A stretch of DNA of 55,280 bases from Desulfatibacillum alkenivorans DSM 16219 (GCF_900142135.1 NZ_FQZU01000039.1:1-55280); one strand, 5' to 3'; counted from the first letter of the stretch, positions 9,320 to 17,632 are shown. Notes: generated by a model from the sequence alone, not told the origin. Numbers and translations: made by a program.

Positions 9320-9514
9320 GGTAATCAAACCTCCTTGCTTTCACGGCGCCATTTTTAATGGGACGCCTTGCGATGGTTTTTTTCCTGCCACTATATATGT
9401 TGCACCGGAAAAATCAAGCATACAACTTATGGCGAATGGCCTTTGCCTGGGTTCCGGGCGCCGGACAGCGGCTTTAGGGGTTAAAATAACGGCTTATAAG
9501 CGCCTTTTTCCTTG

Positions 9515-10261
9515 TTACATGTACATTCCGCCGTTCACATGCAGCACCTGGCCGGTGATGTAACGGGAGTTCTCCGAAGCCAGAAACTCCACGGCCGCTG
9601 CAACGTCTTCCGGCTCGCCCATTTTTCCCAAAGGCGTAGCGTCGATAAAAGCCTGCTTAACCTCGTCGGAAAGGATATCGGTCATCTGGGTGTTGATATA
9701 CCCGGGCGCCACGGCGTTCACCAATATTCCCCGGGAAGCCAGTTCCTTTGCCATGGCTTTTGTCAGGCCCATGACTCCGGCTTTGGAGGCGGCGTAATTG
9801 GCCTGGGTGGGATTTCCCATGGCGCCGACGACGGAGGAAATATTAATAATCCTGCCCTGTTTTTGCTTCATCATGGCCCGGGCGGCCTCCTGAATGCAAA
9901 AGAAGGTCCCTTTGAGGTTAATGTCCACCACGGCGTCCCAGTCCTGCTCCTTCATCCGGACGGCGAAGCCGTCTTTGGTAATGCCCGCGTTATTGACCAG
10001 CACATCAATGCGGCCGGCTTCCTGGACCAATGCCTTGAAAAAGGCCTTCACTTCATCCTTGTCAGCCACATTCACTTTATAGCCTTTGCCTTGGCCGCCC
10101 GCCTCGGCCAGGAGCTTCTCCGTCTTTTTGGATTCCGAGTCGTCCGGATCGTAATGGCAAAAATAAACGGATGCGCCCTGGCCGGCGAAACGCAGGGCGA
10201 TAGCCCGGCCAATGCCTTGAGAGCCGCCTGTAACGACAACAACTTGGGATTCTTTATCCAT
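9515..10261 (-). CDS. fabG: 3-oxoacyl-[ACP] reductase
   Basis: A 248-residue short-chain dehydrogenase/reductase. The Rossmann motif is VTGGSQGIGRAIA near residue 10, NNAG is near 90, and the catalytic residues are S in INISSVVG near 141 and YAASK near 154. It ends VNGGMYM, the typical FabG tail. It reduces 3-oxoacyl-ACP with NADPH. AGGAG precedes the ATG at 10261. The next upstream gene on this strand is rpmF, 563 bp away; the usual plsX-fabH-fabD genes are not there. About 195 bp separate it from acpP. Confidence 0.96.
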   Translation of the reverse strand: MDKESQVVVVTGGSQGIGRAIALRFAGQGASVYFCHYDPDDSESKKTEKLLAEAGGQGKGYKVNVADKDEVKAFFKALVQEAGRIDVLVNNAGITKDGFAVRMKEQDWDAVVDINLKGTFFCIQEAARAMMKQKQGRIINISSVVGAMGNPTQANYAASKAGVMGLTKAMAKELASRGILVNAVAPGYINTQMTDILSDEVKQAFIDATPLGKMGEPEDVAAAVEFLASENSRYITGQVLHVNGGMYM

Positions 10262-10824
10262 AATCGTCTCCTACGAGATTAATTGTATGCGTGGAATTGA
10301 AGCCAAGGGATGATTAGAGCAACATGCTTTCCGCCTGTCAAGCCGGGGCCAGGCCCTGTGCGCAATTGTTCGGTGCGAGGGGGTGGGGATTCCCGAAATT
10401 CTGGCGCGGTTGAATGGCTCGATGAAAAGAGGACGGAGAGAGATGCAGAAACCGATGCTTTTTCGGGAGGCCGGACAAAAGCCGCAAAGCAGGCCCGCCC
10501 GCAATAGAACGAAAAAACGCGGAAAGGGCGTTTTTCTGCAGCCGGTTGAACCCTGGGAGCTACATTTTGTGTTGGACATCCGCGCCGTCTCCTTAATTAA
10601 ATCCCAAAAACGGATTTTGGCATCCTAACGATTCAGCGGACCGGGTGAGCTCAAACAAGTGGACAGGGCAGGCGAAAAAAGGGTCATATCTTAATCACTC
10701 GATCCTTTGGGCGCGAAGAAAGAGTACAGTACAGGCATCGGATGCGCCGGTGGGATTTCCGCCTGACGAAACCGCCGGTCAGGCGACGCAAATCATTAAG
10801 ATATGACCCAACTCAAATGCTTAA
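10262..10824. other. 563-bp spacer between rpmF and fabG; palindromic element, no gene seen
   Basis: Short open frames here lack ribosome sites and recognisable motifs. In many relatives this position holds plsX, fabH and fabD; I searched the six frames by eye for their motifs and found no remnant. The only structured part is the inverted-repeat element at 10681-10809. Confidence 0.6.
10681..10809. repeat. 129-bp inverted-repeat (MITE/REP-like) element
   Basis: GGGTCATATCTTAAT at 10681-10695 is the exact reverse complement of 10795-10809. Inside, CGCCTGAC at 10761-10768 pairs with GTCAGGCG near 10778-10785. It carries no gene. Terminal repeats plus an internal palindrome resemble non-autonomous mobile elements; it ends 15 bp from the rpmF stop and may double as its terminator. 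Mobility is inferred. Confidence 0.6.
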
Positions 10825-11001
10825 TCAGTCTGTCTCAATCAGAGTGCGGCCTTTGTAGGTTCCGCAGCTCGGGCAGATATGATGGGGGAGCTTGGGGTCT
10901 CCGCACTGAGGGCAGCTAACTACGTTGGGCGCCGTCAGTTTTTGATGGGTGCGGCGTTTGTCGCGTTTGGACTTGGATTTTTTATGTTTCGGTAAAGCCA
11001 T
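10825..11001 (-). CDS. rpmF: 50S ribosomal protein L32
   Basis: A 58-residue basic protein, MALPKHKKSKSKRDKRR at the start, then CPQCG and CPSCG, the zinc-binding cysteine pairs of the C+ form of L32. It is a structural protein of the large ribosomal subunit. The start at 11001 follows AGGAG on the minus strand; an in-frame upstream extension is not homologous. rpmF is usually followed by plsX-fabH-fabD-fabG, but here a palindromic element and a long spacer follow. A strong candidate promoter lies at 11135-11163. Confidence 0.96.
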   Translation of the reverse strand: MALPKHKKSKSKRDKRRTHQKLTAPNVVSCPQCGDPKLPHHICPSCGTYKGRTLIETD

Positions 11002-11506
11002 GAGAATTCTCCTGCAAAATGTATTGTGGCCGAAGCGCCTCCAGGCGGCGTTTTGACGGGCCTGTTCCTTCGGCGAAGTTTTCCGGCGGCAAGGGCGAGG
11101 GCCTCCACGGCCGGTCGCCCGGTAAAGCATGGACATATAAAGCATGCGCCCGGTCGTTGTCAAGCATTTTTACGAATCAGAGGCAAGGGGATTATGGCTT
11201 TTGCCCCGGAATGCTGCGGCCGGGCGGGTGAACTTTGTTCGCTCATAACGGGCCCTCAGGGGGCCAATCTTCAGGACCGGCGAATGATTTGCAGGCGTAT
11301 TCGCGTAATGCTTGTCACAATCGGGTTACTGGACTGATTGTATCTTGACTTTTCTACGCTAGTATTATCTACTACTATATTGGACGTATAGCCTAGCTTG
11401 ACCTGTTCATCTTTCCAGGGGTATCCTGAAGCACGCGAGGGGAAATTGAGCGTTGCGGCGTCCGGCATGGCTGGATTTCTAATATCGGCACAAGGAATGA
11501 AAATTA
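11002..11506. other. 505-bp divergent intergenic region between rpmF and yggT
   Basis: It holds the rpmF promoter at 11135-11163 and, presumably, a promoter for yggT in the AT-rich stretch at about 11340-11395 (a TTGACT at 11345-11350 lacks a well-placed -10). The yceD-type gene that often precedes rpmF is not visible. I see no other gene. Confidence 0.5.
11135..11163 (-). promoter_or_regulatory. Candidate sigma-70 promoter for rpmF
   Basis: Minus strand TTGACA (11163-11158), 17 bases, then TTATAT (11140-11135), or TATATG with an 18-base spacer. This is near consensus and about 130 bp upstream of the rpmF start codon. Confidence 0.65.
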
Positions 11507-11809
11507 ATGTTTGTTATTGGTCACTTCATCAACGCACTAGCCATCGTGGCAGACCTGGCCCTGACCCTTTACATGTACATTTTAATCATTGGGGCCATAT
11601 TATCCTGGGTAAATCCCGACCCCTACAACCCCATTGTCCGTTTCATCAACAATGTGACCGAGCCTGTGTTAAGACAGGTCCGGCGCTACTTGCCGGTGAG
11701 CTTTTCGGGCATTGATTTTTCGCCTGTGGTGGTAATATTCGCCATCGTCTTTCTCCAGAATTTCTTCGTGCAAAGCCTCCGGTCCTTGGCCTTCAGGCTT
11801 CTGCACTGA
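11507..11809 (+). CDS. YggT family membrane protein
   Basis: A 100-residue hydrophobic protein with two clusters of membrane segments (about 5-35 and 65-95) separated by the loop GAILSWVNPDPYNPIVRFINNVTEPVL, which carries the family's W-hinge and N-P motifs. YggT proteins are inner-membrane proteins of uncertain function, linked in various bacteria to osmotic stress, envelope biogenesis or division-site genes. Here the next gene is a DivIVA-like coiled-coil protein 50 bp downstream, the same pairing seen in other bacteria, which favours an envelope or polarity role. Confidence 0.88.
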   Translation: MFVIGHFINALAIVADLALTLYMYILIIGAILSWVNPDPYNPIVRFINNVTEPVLRQVRRYLPVSFSGIDFSPVVVIFAIVFLQNFFVQSLRSLAFRLLH

Positions 11810-11859
11810 TAGAATAGGGTCTTGCTGACGGACTTGTTATCCATAAGGAGGAGGCGCTT

Positions 11860-12369
11860 ATGAAGATCACCCCCATGGAGATACAAAAGCAGGAGTTCAA
11901 ACGCAGTCTGTGGGGGCTGGATTCCAATCAGGTGGAAAGTTTTTTGGAAACGGTTTCCCTGGCGATGGAGGAGCTGGTTCTGGAAAACCGCGGGCTCCAG
12001 GAGGCGCAAGCCTTGCTGAAGGCGGAAGTGCGAGGATACAAAGAGCGCGAGGAGGGATTCCGGGACAGCATCCTTCATTCCAGACAGGTTATGGAGGGCA
12101 TGGAGGAGAACGCCAAAAAGGAAGCGGAGTTGATTGTCTCCCAGGCGGAGATAAAGGCGGAGGACATCATCAACCGCGCACATCAATCCTATGCAAAGGT
12201 CAAAGACGACATAACGGAGCTTAAGCGGCAGCGGGCTTTATTGGACGCCCGCATCCGCGGAGTTTTAGCAGCGCATAAGAAGATTTTGGATATCAACCGG
12301 GAAGAGAGCCAGGCCTTGGACTCCCGGGATGATAAAATCGCTGTTTTCAAAAAATCGCAGAGGAGCTAG
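11860..12369 (+). CDS. DivIVA domain-containing protein
   Basis: A 169-residue protein. The N-terminal part, MKITPMEIQKQEFKRSLWGLDSNQVESFLE, matches the DivIVA membrane-binding and crossed-loop region. From about residue 35 to 145 it is one long charged coiled coil. DivIVA proteins gather at curved membranes and recruit partners. A strong AAGGAGGAGG site precedes the ATG. It lies between yggT and pilT, with 3 bp to the latter, so it may position envelope or pilus machinery at the pole; that role is inferred from context. Such proteins are less common in Gram-negatives but known in Desulfobacterota. Confidence 0.85.
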   Translation: MKITPMEIQKQEFKRSLWGLDSNQVESFLETVSLAMEELVLENRGLQEAQALLKAEVRGYKEREEGFRDSILHSRQVMEGMEENAKKEAELIVSQAEIKAEDIINRAHQSYAKVKDDITELKRQRALLDARIRGVLAAHKKILDINREESQALDSRDDKIAVFKKSQRS

Positions 12370-12372
12370 ATA

Positions 12373-13455
12373 ATGGCCAGAATTGATGCGTTTTTCAAAT
12401 TAATGCATGAGCAGGGCGCTTCGGACCTTCACCTAGTATCGGGGCAGCAGCCTGCCTTACGCATCCGGGGGGAGATGGAAAGAATCAAGTTTAAGGTCTT
12501 GGACAGCGATGATCTGCGATCCATGCTTTATGAGATTACGCCGGAGGAAAAGGTCAAGGTGTTTGAAGAAACCGGCGACCTGGACTTTGGGTACGAACTG
12601 CCCGGGGTGGCCCGTTACCGCGCCAATTTTTTCATGCAAAAATTCGGCGTGGCGGCGGTTTTCCGCGAAATTCCCCAGACCATTCTCACGGCCGAGCAAT
12701 TGGGCCTGCCCCCTGTCGTGCCCAAGCTGGCCAGCCTCCCAAGGGGCCTTGTGCTGGTCACCGGCCCTACAGGATCGGGTAAGTCCACCACCCTGGCTTC
12801 CATCGTGGACGTGGCCAATCGCCAGCGCAAGGACCACATCATCACCATTGAAGACCCCATCGAATTCGTGCACGAGTCCAAAAGCTGCATCGTGAACCAC
12901 AGGGAAGTGGGGGCGCACACCAAGACTTTTTCCGCGGCCTTGCGCGGCGCCCTGCGCGAGGACCCGGACATCATTCTGGTCGGCGAAATGCGCGACCTGG
13001 AAACCATCTCCCTGGCCATCGAAGCAGCCTCCACAGGCCACCTGGTGTTTGCAACCCTGCATACCACCAGCGCCGCCAAAACCGTGGACCGCATCATCGA
13101 AGTCTTCCCGGCCACGCAGCAGGACCAGATCCGGTCCACCCTGGCGGACGGACTCAGGGCGGTCCTGGCCCAAACCTTGTTCAAGCGGGTGGATAAAAAA
13201 GGCCGCTGTGCGGCCCTGGAAATATTAATTGCTACTCCGGCGGTCAGGAACCTGATTCGCGAGAATAAAACCTATCAGATTCCTTCCTCCATCCAGACCG
13301 GTAAGAAATACGGCATGCAATTGTTGGACGACGCCATTATGGAACTCATCCACAAAGGAAGAATCGATCCCGAGGAAGCCTACGCCAAGGCTAATGAGAA
13401 GGCGAGGTTCAGACCCTTGCTCAAACATCCGCCGGCGGACTTCACGGAGGCGTAG
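12373..13455 (+). CDS. pilT: Twitching motility / pilus retraction ATPase PilT
   Basis: A 360-residue hexameric secretion ATPase. It begins IDAFFKLMHEQGASDLHL (N-terminal PAS-like domain). Walker A is GPTGSGKST near residue 133, the Asp box IEDPIEF near 160, Walker B ILVGEMRD near 200, and the His box HLVFATLHT near 223. The PilT-specific AVRNLIRE motif, needed for retraction, is present near 290. It depolymerises type IV pili from the cytoplasmic side. No pilB, pilC or pilin gene is in the window. Start follows AGGAG by 8 bases; a second family member follows after 36 bp. Confidence 0.94.
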   Translation: MARIDAFFKLMHEQGASDLHLVSGQQPALRIRGEMERIKFKVLDSDDLRSMLYEITPEEKVKVFEETGDLDFGYELPGVARYRANFFMQKFGVAAVFREIPQTILTAEQLGLPPVVPKLASLPRGLVLVTGPTGSGKSTTLASIVDVANRQRKDHIITIEDPIEFVHESKSCIVNHREVGAHTKTFSAALRGALREDPDIILVGEMRDLETISLAIEAASTGHLVFATLHTTSAAKTVDRIIEVFPATQQDQIRSTLADGLRAVLAQTLFKRVDKKGRCAALEILIATPAVRNLIRENKTYQIPSSIQTGKKYGMQLLDDAIMELIHKGRIDPEEAYAKANEKARFRPLLKHPPADFTEA

Positions 13456-13491
13456 ACAGATTTTTTTGCAGGTGAGTGAGGGAGCGTTTTC

Positions 13492-14661
13492 ATGAGAAAA
13501 CAGGAAATCGACCACATCCTGACGCGGATGCTGGACACCTTTGACAACGTGTCTGATTTGAACATCACCGCGGGCAGGCCCTTTCAAGTGGAGAGCTCGG
13601 GAGTCCTTTCCCCGGTGGATTTAAGTCCGCCGATTCCGGAACTGACCCCCTATCAGACCGAAATTTTCGCCATGAACCTGATCAACGGGGACCGGCGGCT
13701 TTCAAGAATACTCATGCGGGACGGCTCGTGCGACTTGTCGTACGAGCTTCCCGGCAAGGCCCGGTTCAGGGTCAACATCTTTTCTCAGCGCGGCGCTTAT
13801 TCCATCGTTCTTCGTAAGCTGGAGACCAAAATTCCCACATTGGAAGAGTTGAATCTGCCCTCCGCATTTTTAAAGATGTCCCATGAAAAGAACGGCATCG
13901 CCCTGGTTACGGGCGCCACGGGCTCTGGTAAATCAACCTCTCTGGCCGCCGTGCTCAACCAGATCAACGAAACCCAGGCGGTGCATGTGGTCACCCTGGA
14001 AGACCCGGTGGAATTCCAACATCCCCACAAAAAGGCGACCTTTAACCAGCGGGAAATGGGGACGGATTTCGAATCCTTCGCCGTAGGCCTGAGAGCCGCC
14101 TTGCGCCAGGCGCCCAAGGTGATTCTGGTGGGCGAAATGCGGGACAGGGAAACCGTGGAAATCGGCCTGGCCGCAGCGGAAACCGGCCACTTGGTGCTTT
14201 CCACCATCCACACCGTGGACGCCGGGCACACCATCAACCGCATCCTGGGTATGTTCTCCACGGAAGAGGAACAGCAAATCCGCATCCGCCTGGCCGACAC
14301 CATAAGGTGGGTGGTTTGTCAAAGGCTTTTGCCTAAAGTGGGCGGAGGCCGGGTGGCCGCATTTGAGGCCATGGGCTCCAACGTGCGCGTCCGGGACGCC
14401 ATCCTCCACGGGGAATCGGAAGACAAAACCTTCCACAACATCATCACCCAGGGCAAGGCCTTCGGCATGATCACCTTTGACGATTATATCGTGAGCCTCT
14501 ACGAGAGGGGCCTGATTACGGAGGAAACGGCTCTCGCCTACTCAAGCCATAAGGACGTTGCAGGGCGCGGCATCGACTCCGTCAAGAGCGCCCGGGGCGA
14601 GACCACCACCGATATCGAAGACCTGCAGGTGGATTTGGATTACGGCAGAAAGGTAAACTGA
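13492..14661 (+). CDS. PilT/PilU-family ATPase, second paralogue
   Basis: A 389-residue protein homologous to the upstream PilT. Walker A is GATGSGKST near residue 143, the Asp box LEDPVEF near 170, Walker B ILVGEMRD near 210 and the His box HLVLSTIHT near 233. The retraction motif is altered: where PilT has AIRNLIRE this has NVRVRDAILHGE, a PilU-like divergence. PilU-type proteins assist PilT but cannot retract alone; that role is the likely one. The acidic C-terminal tail (about 345-389, DIEDLQVDLDYG) is longer than in PilT. A GAGGGAG site supports the ATG at 13492. Confidence 0.9.
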   Translation: MRKQEIDHILTRMLDTFDNVSDLNITAGRPFQVESSGVLSPVDLSPPIPELTPYQTEIFAMNLINGDRRLSRILMRDGSCDLSYELPGKARFRVNIFSQRGAYSIVLRKLETKIPTLEELNLPSAFLKMSHEKNGIALVTGATGSGKSTSLAAVLNQINETQAVHVVTLEDPVEFQHPHKKATFNQREMGTDFESFAVGLRAALRQAPKVILVGEMRDRETVEIGLAAAETGHLVLSTIHTVDAGHTINRILGMFSTEEEQQIRIRLADTIRWVVCQRLLPKVGGGRVAAFEAMGSNVRVRDAILHGESEDKTFHNIITQGKAFGMITFDDYIVSLYERGLITEETALAYSSHKDVAGRGIDSVKSARGETTTDIEDLQVDLDYGRKVN

Positions 14662-14701
14662 ACCTGGGGCCCGACCGCCCCCGTTCTCCCAGGAGTGGAT
14701 C

Positions 14702-15397
14702 ATGAATATTACATGTCAGCATTGCCAGGGGCAATTCCGCATCCCGGACGAAAAAGTGCCCAAAGGGCAGTCCTTTTCTTTGGGATGTCCCAAATGCAAA
14801 AAGAAAATCACGGTGAACGCCGAACAAAACGGCCCGGCCGCCCCCGCGGCGCCGCCCAAAGGGGCTCAGGCGCCGCCCCAGAAGGGCAAAACCTCCAAGC
14901 TCATGGACGAAATCAGCTCCCGCGGGTACGACGCGGACGACAAGCCCTTCGACTTCCTGGAGGAAGGCGCACGCACCGCCTTGCTTTGCGAACTGGACCC
15001 TGTGTACAAGGCGAAAATCAAAGAGGCCCTTACCTCCCTGGGATATCTGGTGACCGAACCCGGCGCCGCCCGGGAAGCGCTCAAACAGATGCGCTTCCAT
15101 GTGTTTGACATCATCGTGCTGAACGAAATGTTCGATACGGACGAGCCGGAAAACAACCATGTCTTGAAATTTTTAAGCAGAATGGTAATATCCACCAGGA
15201 GAAAGATTTTTGTGGCGCTGGTTTCCAATAATCACAGGACCATGGATAACATGGCCGCGTTCGCAAAAAGCGTGAACATCACCATCAATCCCAGCGGGAT
15301 AGACGACATAGACAAGATTTTAACCCGCGCCATTGCTGAAAACACGCTTTTTTACAAAGTGTTCATGCAGGCCATGGAAGACGCAGGACGAGTATGA
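14702..15397 (+). CDS. Zinc-ribbon protein with degenerate receiver-like domain
   Basis: A 231-residue protein. Residues 1-40 form an MJ0042/FYDLN-type zinc ribbon (CQHCQGQF...CPKCKKKITV). A proline/alanine linker (about 42-62) follows. Residues about 95-225 resemble a response-regulator receiver fold: LLCELD in place of the acidic pair, and IIVLNEMF where a receiver has the phospho-acceptor Asp, here Asn. Phosphotransfer is therefore unlikely. The gene follows the two pil ATPases by 40 bp and overlaps the next small gene by ATGA. It may be a regulatory adaptor for pilus function, an inference from position only. Confidence 0.75.
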   Translation: MNITCQHCQGQFRIPDEKVPKGQSFSLGCPKCKKKITVNAEQNGPAAPAAPPKGAQAPPQKGKTSKLMDEISSRGYDADDKPFDFLEEGARTALLCELDPVYKAKIKEALTSLGYLVTEPGAAREALKQMRFHVFDIIVLNEMFDTDEPENNHVLKFLSRMVISTRRKIFVALVSNNHRTMDNMAAFAKSVNITINPSGIDDIDKILTRAIAENTLFYKVFMQAMEDAGRV

Positions 15398-15546
15398 CCG
15401 GACAGTACACATGCCAGGATTACCGGGCCGAGATGACCCTTTTGGGCCTGAAAAGACGCCTGAACGACAAATCCCTCGGCAAAGAAGAAAAAGAAGCCCT
15501 GATTGCAGAAATTAAAAAGATGGAAAAGGCCATGGGAATGGACTGA
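15394..15546 (+). CDS. Small 50-residue protein, translationally coupled
   Basis: An ATG overlapping the previous stop (ATGA at 15394-15397) opens 50 codons to TGA at 15544-15546. The product starts MTGQYTCQDYRAEMTLLGLKR and continues as charged helix (KEEKEALIAEIKKMEKAMG). The pattern suggests two amphipathic helices. The coupling to the upstream zinc-ribbon gene and the clean codon pattern argue that it is real. I do not recognise a named family; similar short proteins following pil or zinc-ribbon genes may exist in relatives. Confidence 0.65.
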   Translation: MTGQYTCQDYRAEMTLLGLKRRLNDKSLGKEEKEALIAEIKKMEKAMGMD

Positions 15547-15570
15547 TCTCCGTTCCCGTGTTGAAATATC

Positions 15571-16491
15571 ATGGAACCGCAGCGCATTACTCCGGAACTT
15601 ACCCTGATACCCTTGGATCAACCCACGTTGCGGGGGTTTCATACCTTTATCAGCGCCTGGCTGTACCAGGGGGACGTCACGTTTTTGGTGGACCCGGGGC
15701 CCGCATCAACCGTTCCCCTTTTAGTCCAAACCCTTGAAAAAATGAACGTCACGCGCCTGGACGCCTTGCTCCTGACCCACATCCACATCGATCATGCGGG
15801 CGGCGCCGGCGATTTTTCCCGGAGCTTTCCGGATACGCCTGTCGTGTGCCACCCCAAGGCCGTTCCGCACATGGCCGACCCGGAGCGCCTGTGGCAGGGC
15901 AGCCTGAAAACCCTGGGGGACACGGCCAGGGCTTACGGTCAAATCCAGCCTGTCCCGGAAAAAAATCTGGTCAGCTCCGATGATTTCGCGGACCTGGGCG
16001 TGAAGGTGATCAACACTCCCGGCCACGCGGTGCATCATATCAGCTATCTCAAAGACGGCGTCTTGTTCGCCGGAGAGACCGGCGGGGTCCGGTATGAAGT
16101 TCCCGGCAAAGGCGTATGGATCAGGCCGGCTACGCCTCCCCGTTTTTTGATGGAAATAAGCTGCGGCAGCATGGACGCCCTCATGGAAACGCCGCACGAT
16201 ATATACTGCTACGGCCATTACGGGGCCGTAAGGGGCGCTGGCGCCTCCCTGCTGGCCGCCCACAAGGACCAGGTCCTATTGTGGGCGCAGATTATTGAAC
16301 GGGAAATGGCCGTTTCCAGCGAGGACCTGGAAGAACGGTGTCTGAAAAGCCTGCTGGCCCAAGACCCCGGCCTGAGGCTTCACCCCCACTTGCCCGGCGA
16401 CGTCAAGGAGCGGGAAAAAGGGTTCATGTTTAACAGCATCAGAGGGATTGCAGGATATCTTCGCGACCGCCGGAACGCGGCCGCTCAGTAA
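15571..16491 (+). CDS. Metallo-beta-lactamase-fold hydrolase
   Basis: A 306-residue protein with the metal motif LLTHIHIDHAGG near residue 70-80 (HxHxDH), further ligands in NTPGHAVHHISY near 150-160 and FAGETGG near 170-176, and CYGHYGAV near 212. It belongs to the glyoxalase II-like branch of the fold. The substrate is unknown. No strong ribosome site precedes the ATG at 15571, so it may be translated by coupling to the small gene 24 bp upstream. The C-terminal helical region (about 220-306) is typical of MBL hydrolases annotated as hypothetical in anaerobes. Confidence 0.88.
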   Translation: MEPQRITPELTLIPLDQPTLRGFHTFISAWLYQGDVTFLVDPGPASTVPLLVQTLEKMNVTRLDALLLTHIHIDHAGGAGDFSRSFPDTPVVCHPKAVPHMADPERLWQGSLKTLGDTARAYGQIQPVPEKNLVSSDDFADLGVKVINTPGHAVHHISYLKDGVLFAGETGGVRYEVPGKGVWIRPATPPRFLMEISCGSMDALMETPHDIYCYGHYGAVRGAGASLLAAHKDQVLLWAQIIEREMAVSSEDLEERCLKSLLAQDPGLRLHPHLPGDVKEREKGFMFNSIRGIAGYLRDRRNAAAQ

Positions 16492-16549
16492 TTGCAGGCC
16501 ATGCGCCCGGCCATGCTAAACAAGGCGCGAAAGCAAGGGGTTGTACGTC

Positions 16550-17137
16550 ATGCCGAAAAAGTCCATTCTACTTGTAGACGACGACGTCTTTGTTCTGCAC
16601 AGCATCGGCGACTTTTTGGCGGCTTCCGGGTACACCATCACCGCAATCAGCAATCCGGCCCAAGCCCTGGGCCTTTTGTCCGAGCAAAAGTTCGACCTCA
16701 TCATCACCGATCTGGTCATGGGCGTGGTGGACGGCATCGCCATCCTGCGCAAGGCGAAAAAAACCTCCCCCCTGACCCAGGTCCTTATCCTTACCGGATA
16801 CGGCGACATGCCTTCCATCATCGAAGCCATTCGTCTGGAAGCGGACGATTACCTGCTCAAACCCTGCGAAATGGAAGAAATTCAGTTTAGGGTGGAAAAG
16901 TGCTTTGAATCCCAGGAGGAGCAGCGGAAAATCAAGGCTTACGAAAACTACCTGCCAGTGTGCGCCGCGTGCAAAAAGGTCTGGGACCGCCAAGGCGGGG
17001 AAGATAAAAAAGGCGCCTGGGTTTCGGTGGAGCATTACCTGTACACCAGAGCCAAAATGAACGCCTCGTCCACCTATTGCCCCGACTGCTTCGCCCGCGC
17101 CCAGGAAAAGCTGGAAAAGGAATTCGAAAACAACTAA
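16550..17137 (+). CDS. Receiver-domain protein with C-terminal zinc-like CKKV module
   Basis: A 195-residue protein. Residues 1-125 are a receiver: acidic trio VDDD near 9-12, phospho-acceptor D54 in LIITDLVMG, T/K positions in LTGYG and LLKPCE. Residues about 130-190 hold LPVCAACKKVWD and, after a tryptophan-containing spacer, YCPDCF, giving two CxxC pairs likely to bind zinc. The ATG at 16550 is nine bases after AAGGGG; a TTG three codons earlier is less well placed. The same architecture recurs at 48286-48834. No DNA-binding domain is present, so output is probably by protein contact. No kinase gene adjoins it. Confidence 0.85.
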   Translation: MPKKSILLVDDDVFVLHSIGDFLAASGYTITAISNPAQALGLLSEQKFDLIITDLVMGVVDGIAILRKAKKTSPLTQVLILTGYGDMPSIIEAIRLEADDYLLKPCEMEEIQFRVEKCFESQEEQRKIKAYENYLPVCAACKKVWDRQGGEDKKGAWVSVEHYLYTRAKMNASSTYCPDCFARAQEKLEKEFENN

Positions 17138-17175
17138 CCCCAGGCCTTGAAACCGGAAAAGGGCGAACCTCCGCC

Positions 17176-17619
17176 ATGAAAACAAGGCTTATCATTTTTC
17201 TGTTTCTCCTCGCCGCACTCCCAATGCCGGCGAACGCCCAAGACCCGGCCTCCCAATTCATCCGCGCCTATCATTTGGTCTCTCAGGATAAAATTCCGCT
17301 TTTTTTCGACGTCTGCGGAGCTTTTGTCTCCATAACCCTGGCGGAAGAGGAACGGGACCGGCCGGGGAATTCCCTAGTCATTTACCGGGAAACAGGATAC
17401 GGCCCCATGCTTTTGGAACTGGACGCCGACGTAATGGACGGCGTGAAAATGGATATGCGAGAGTCCTGGAAAAACGGCGGCTCCGGGCATAAACGGCATG
17501 AGGCCATCCCGCCGATCAAATCCCACAGCCCGGAAAATCGCGGCTCCAGCACGCTGGTCATCCAATCCCGGCCGGAGGTCCCTGAAGCGGGGATTGCGTC
17601 TGAGGATATAGAGAATTAA
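17176..17619 (+). CDS. Secreted protein of unknown function
   Basis: A 147-residue protein starting MKTRLIIFLFLLAALPMPANAQD, a clear signal peptide with cleavage after ANA (about residue 20). The mature part has FDVCGAFVSITLAEEE and RETGYGPMLLELDADVMDG and a low-complexity, charged end. I do not recognise a family. The gene lies 38 bp after the receiver/zinc-motif gene and could be co-transcribed. The ATG at 17176 is chosen because the signal peptide starts there; the frame is open further upstream, inside the preceding gene. Confidence 0.7.
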   Translation: MKTRLIIFLFLLAALPMPANAQDPASQFIRAYHLVSQDKIPLFFDVCGAFVSITLAEEERDRPGNSLVIYRETGYGPMLLELDADVMDGVKMDMRESWKNGGSGHKRHEAIPPIKSHSPENRGSSTLVIQSRPEVPEAGIASEDIEN

Positions 17620-17632
17620 AGGAAATGGATGC

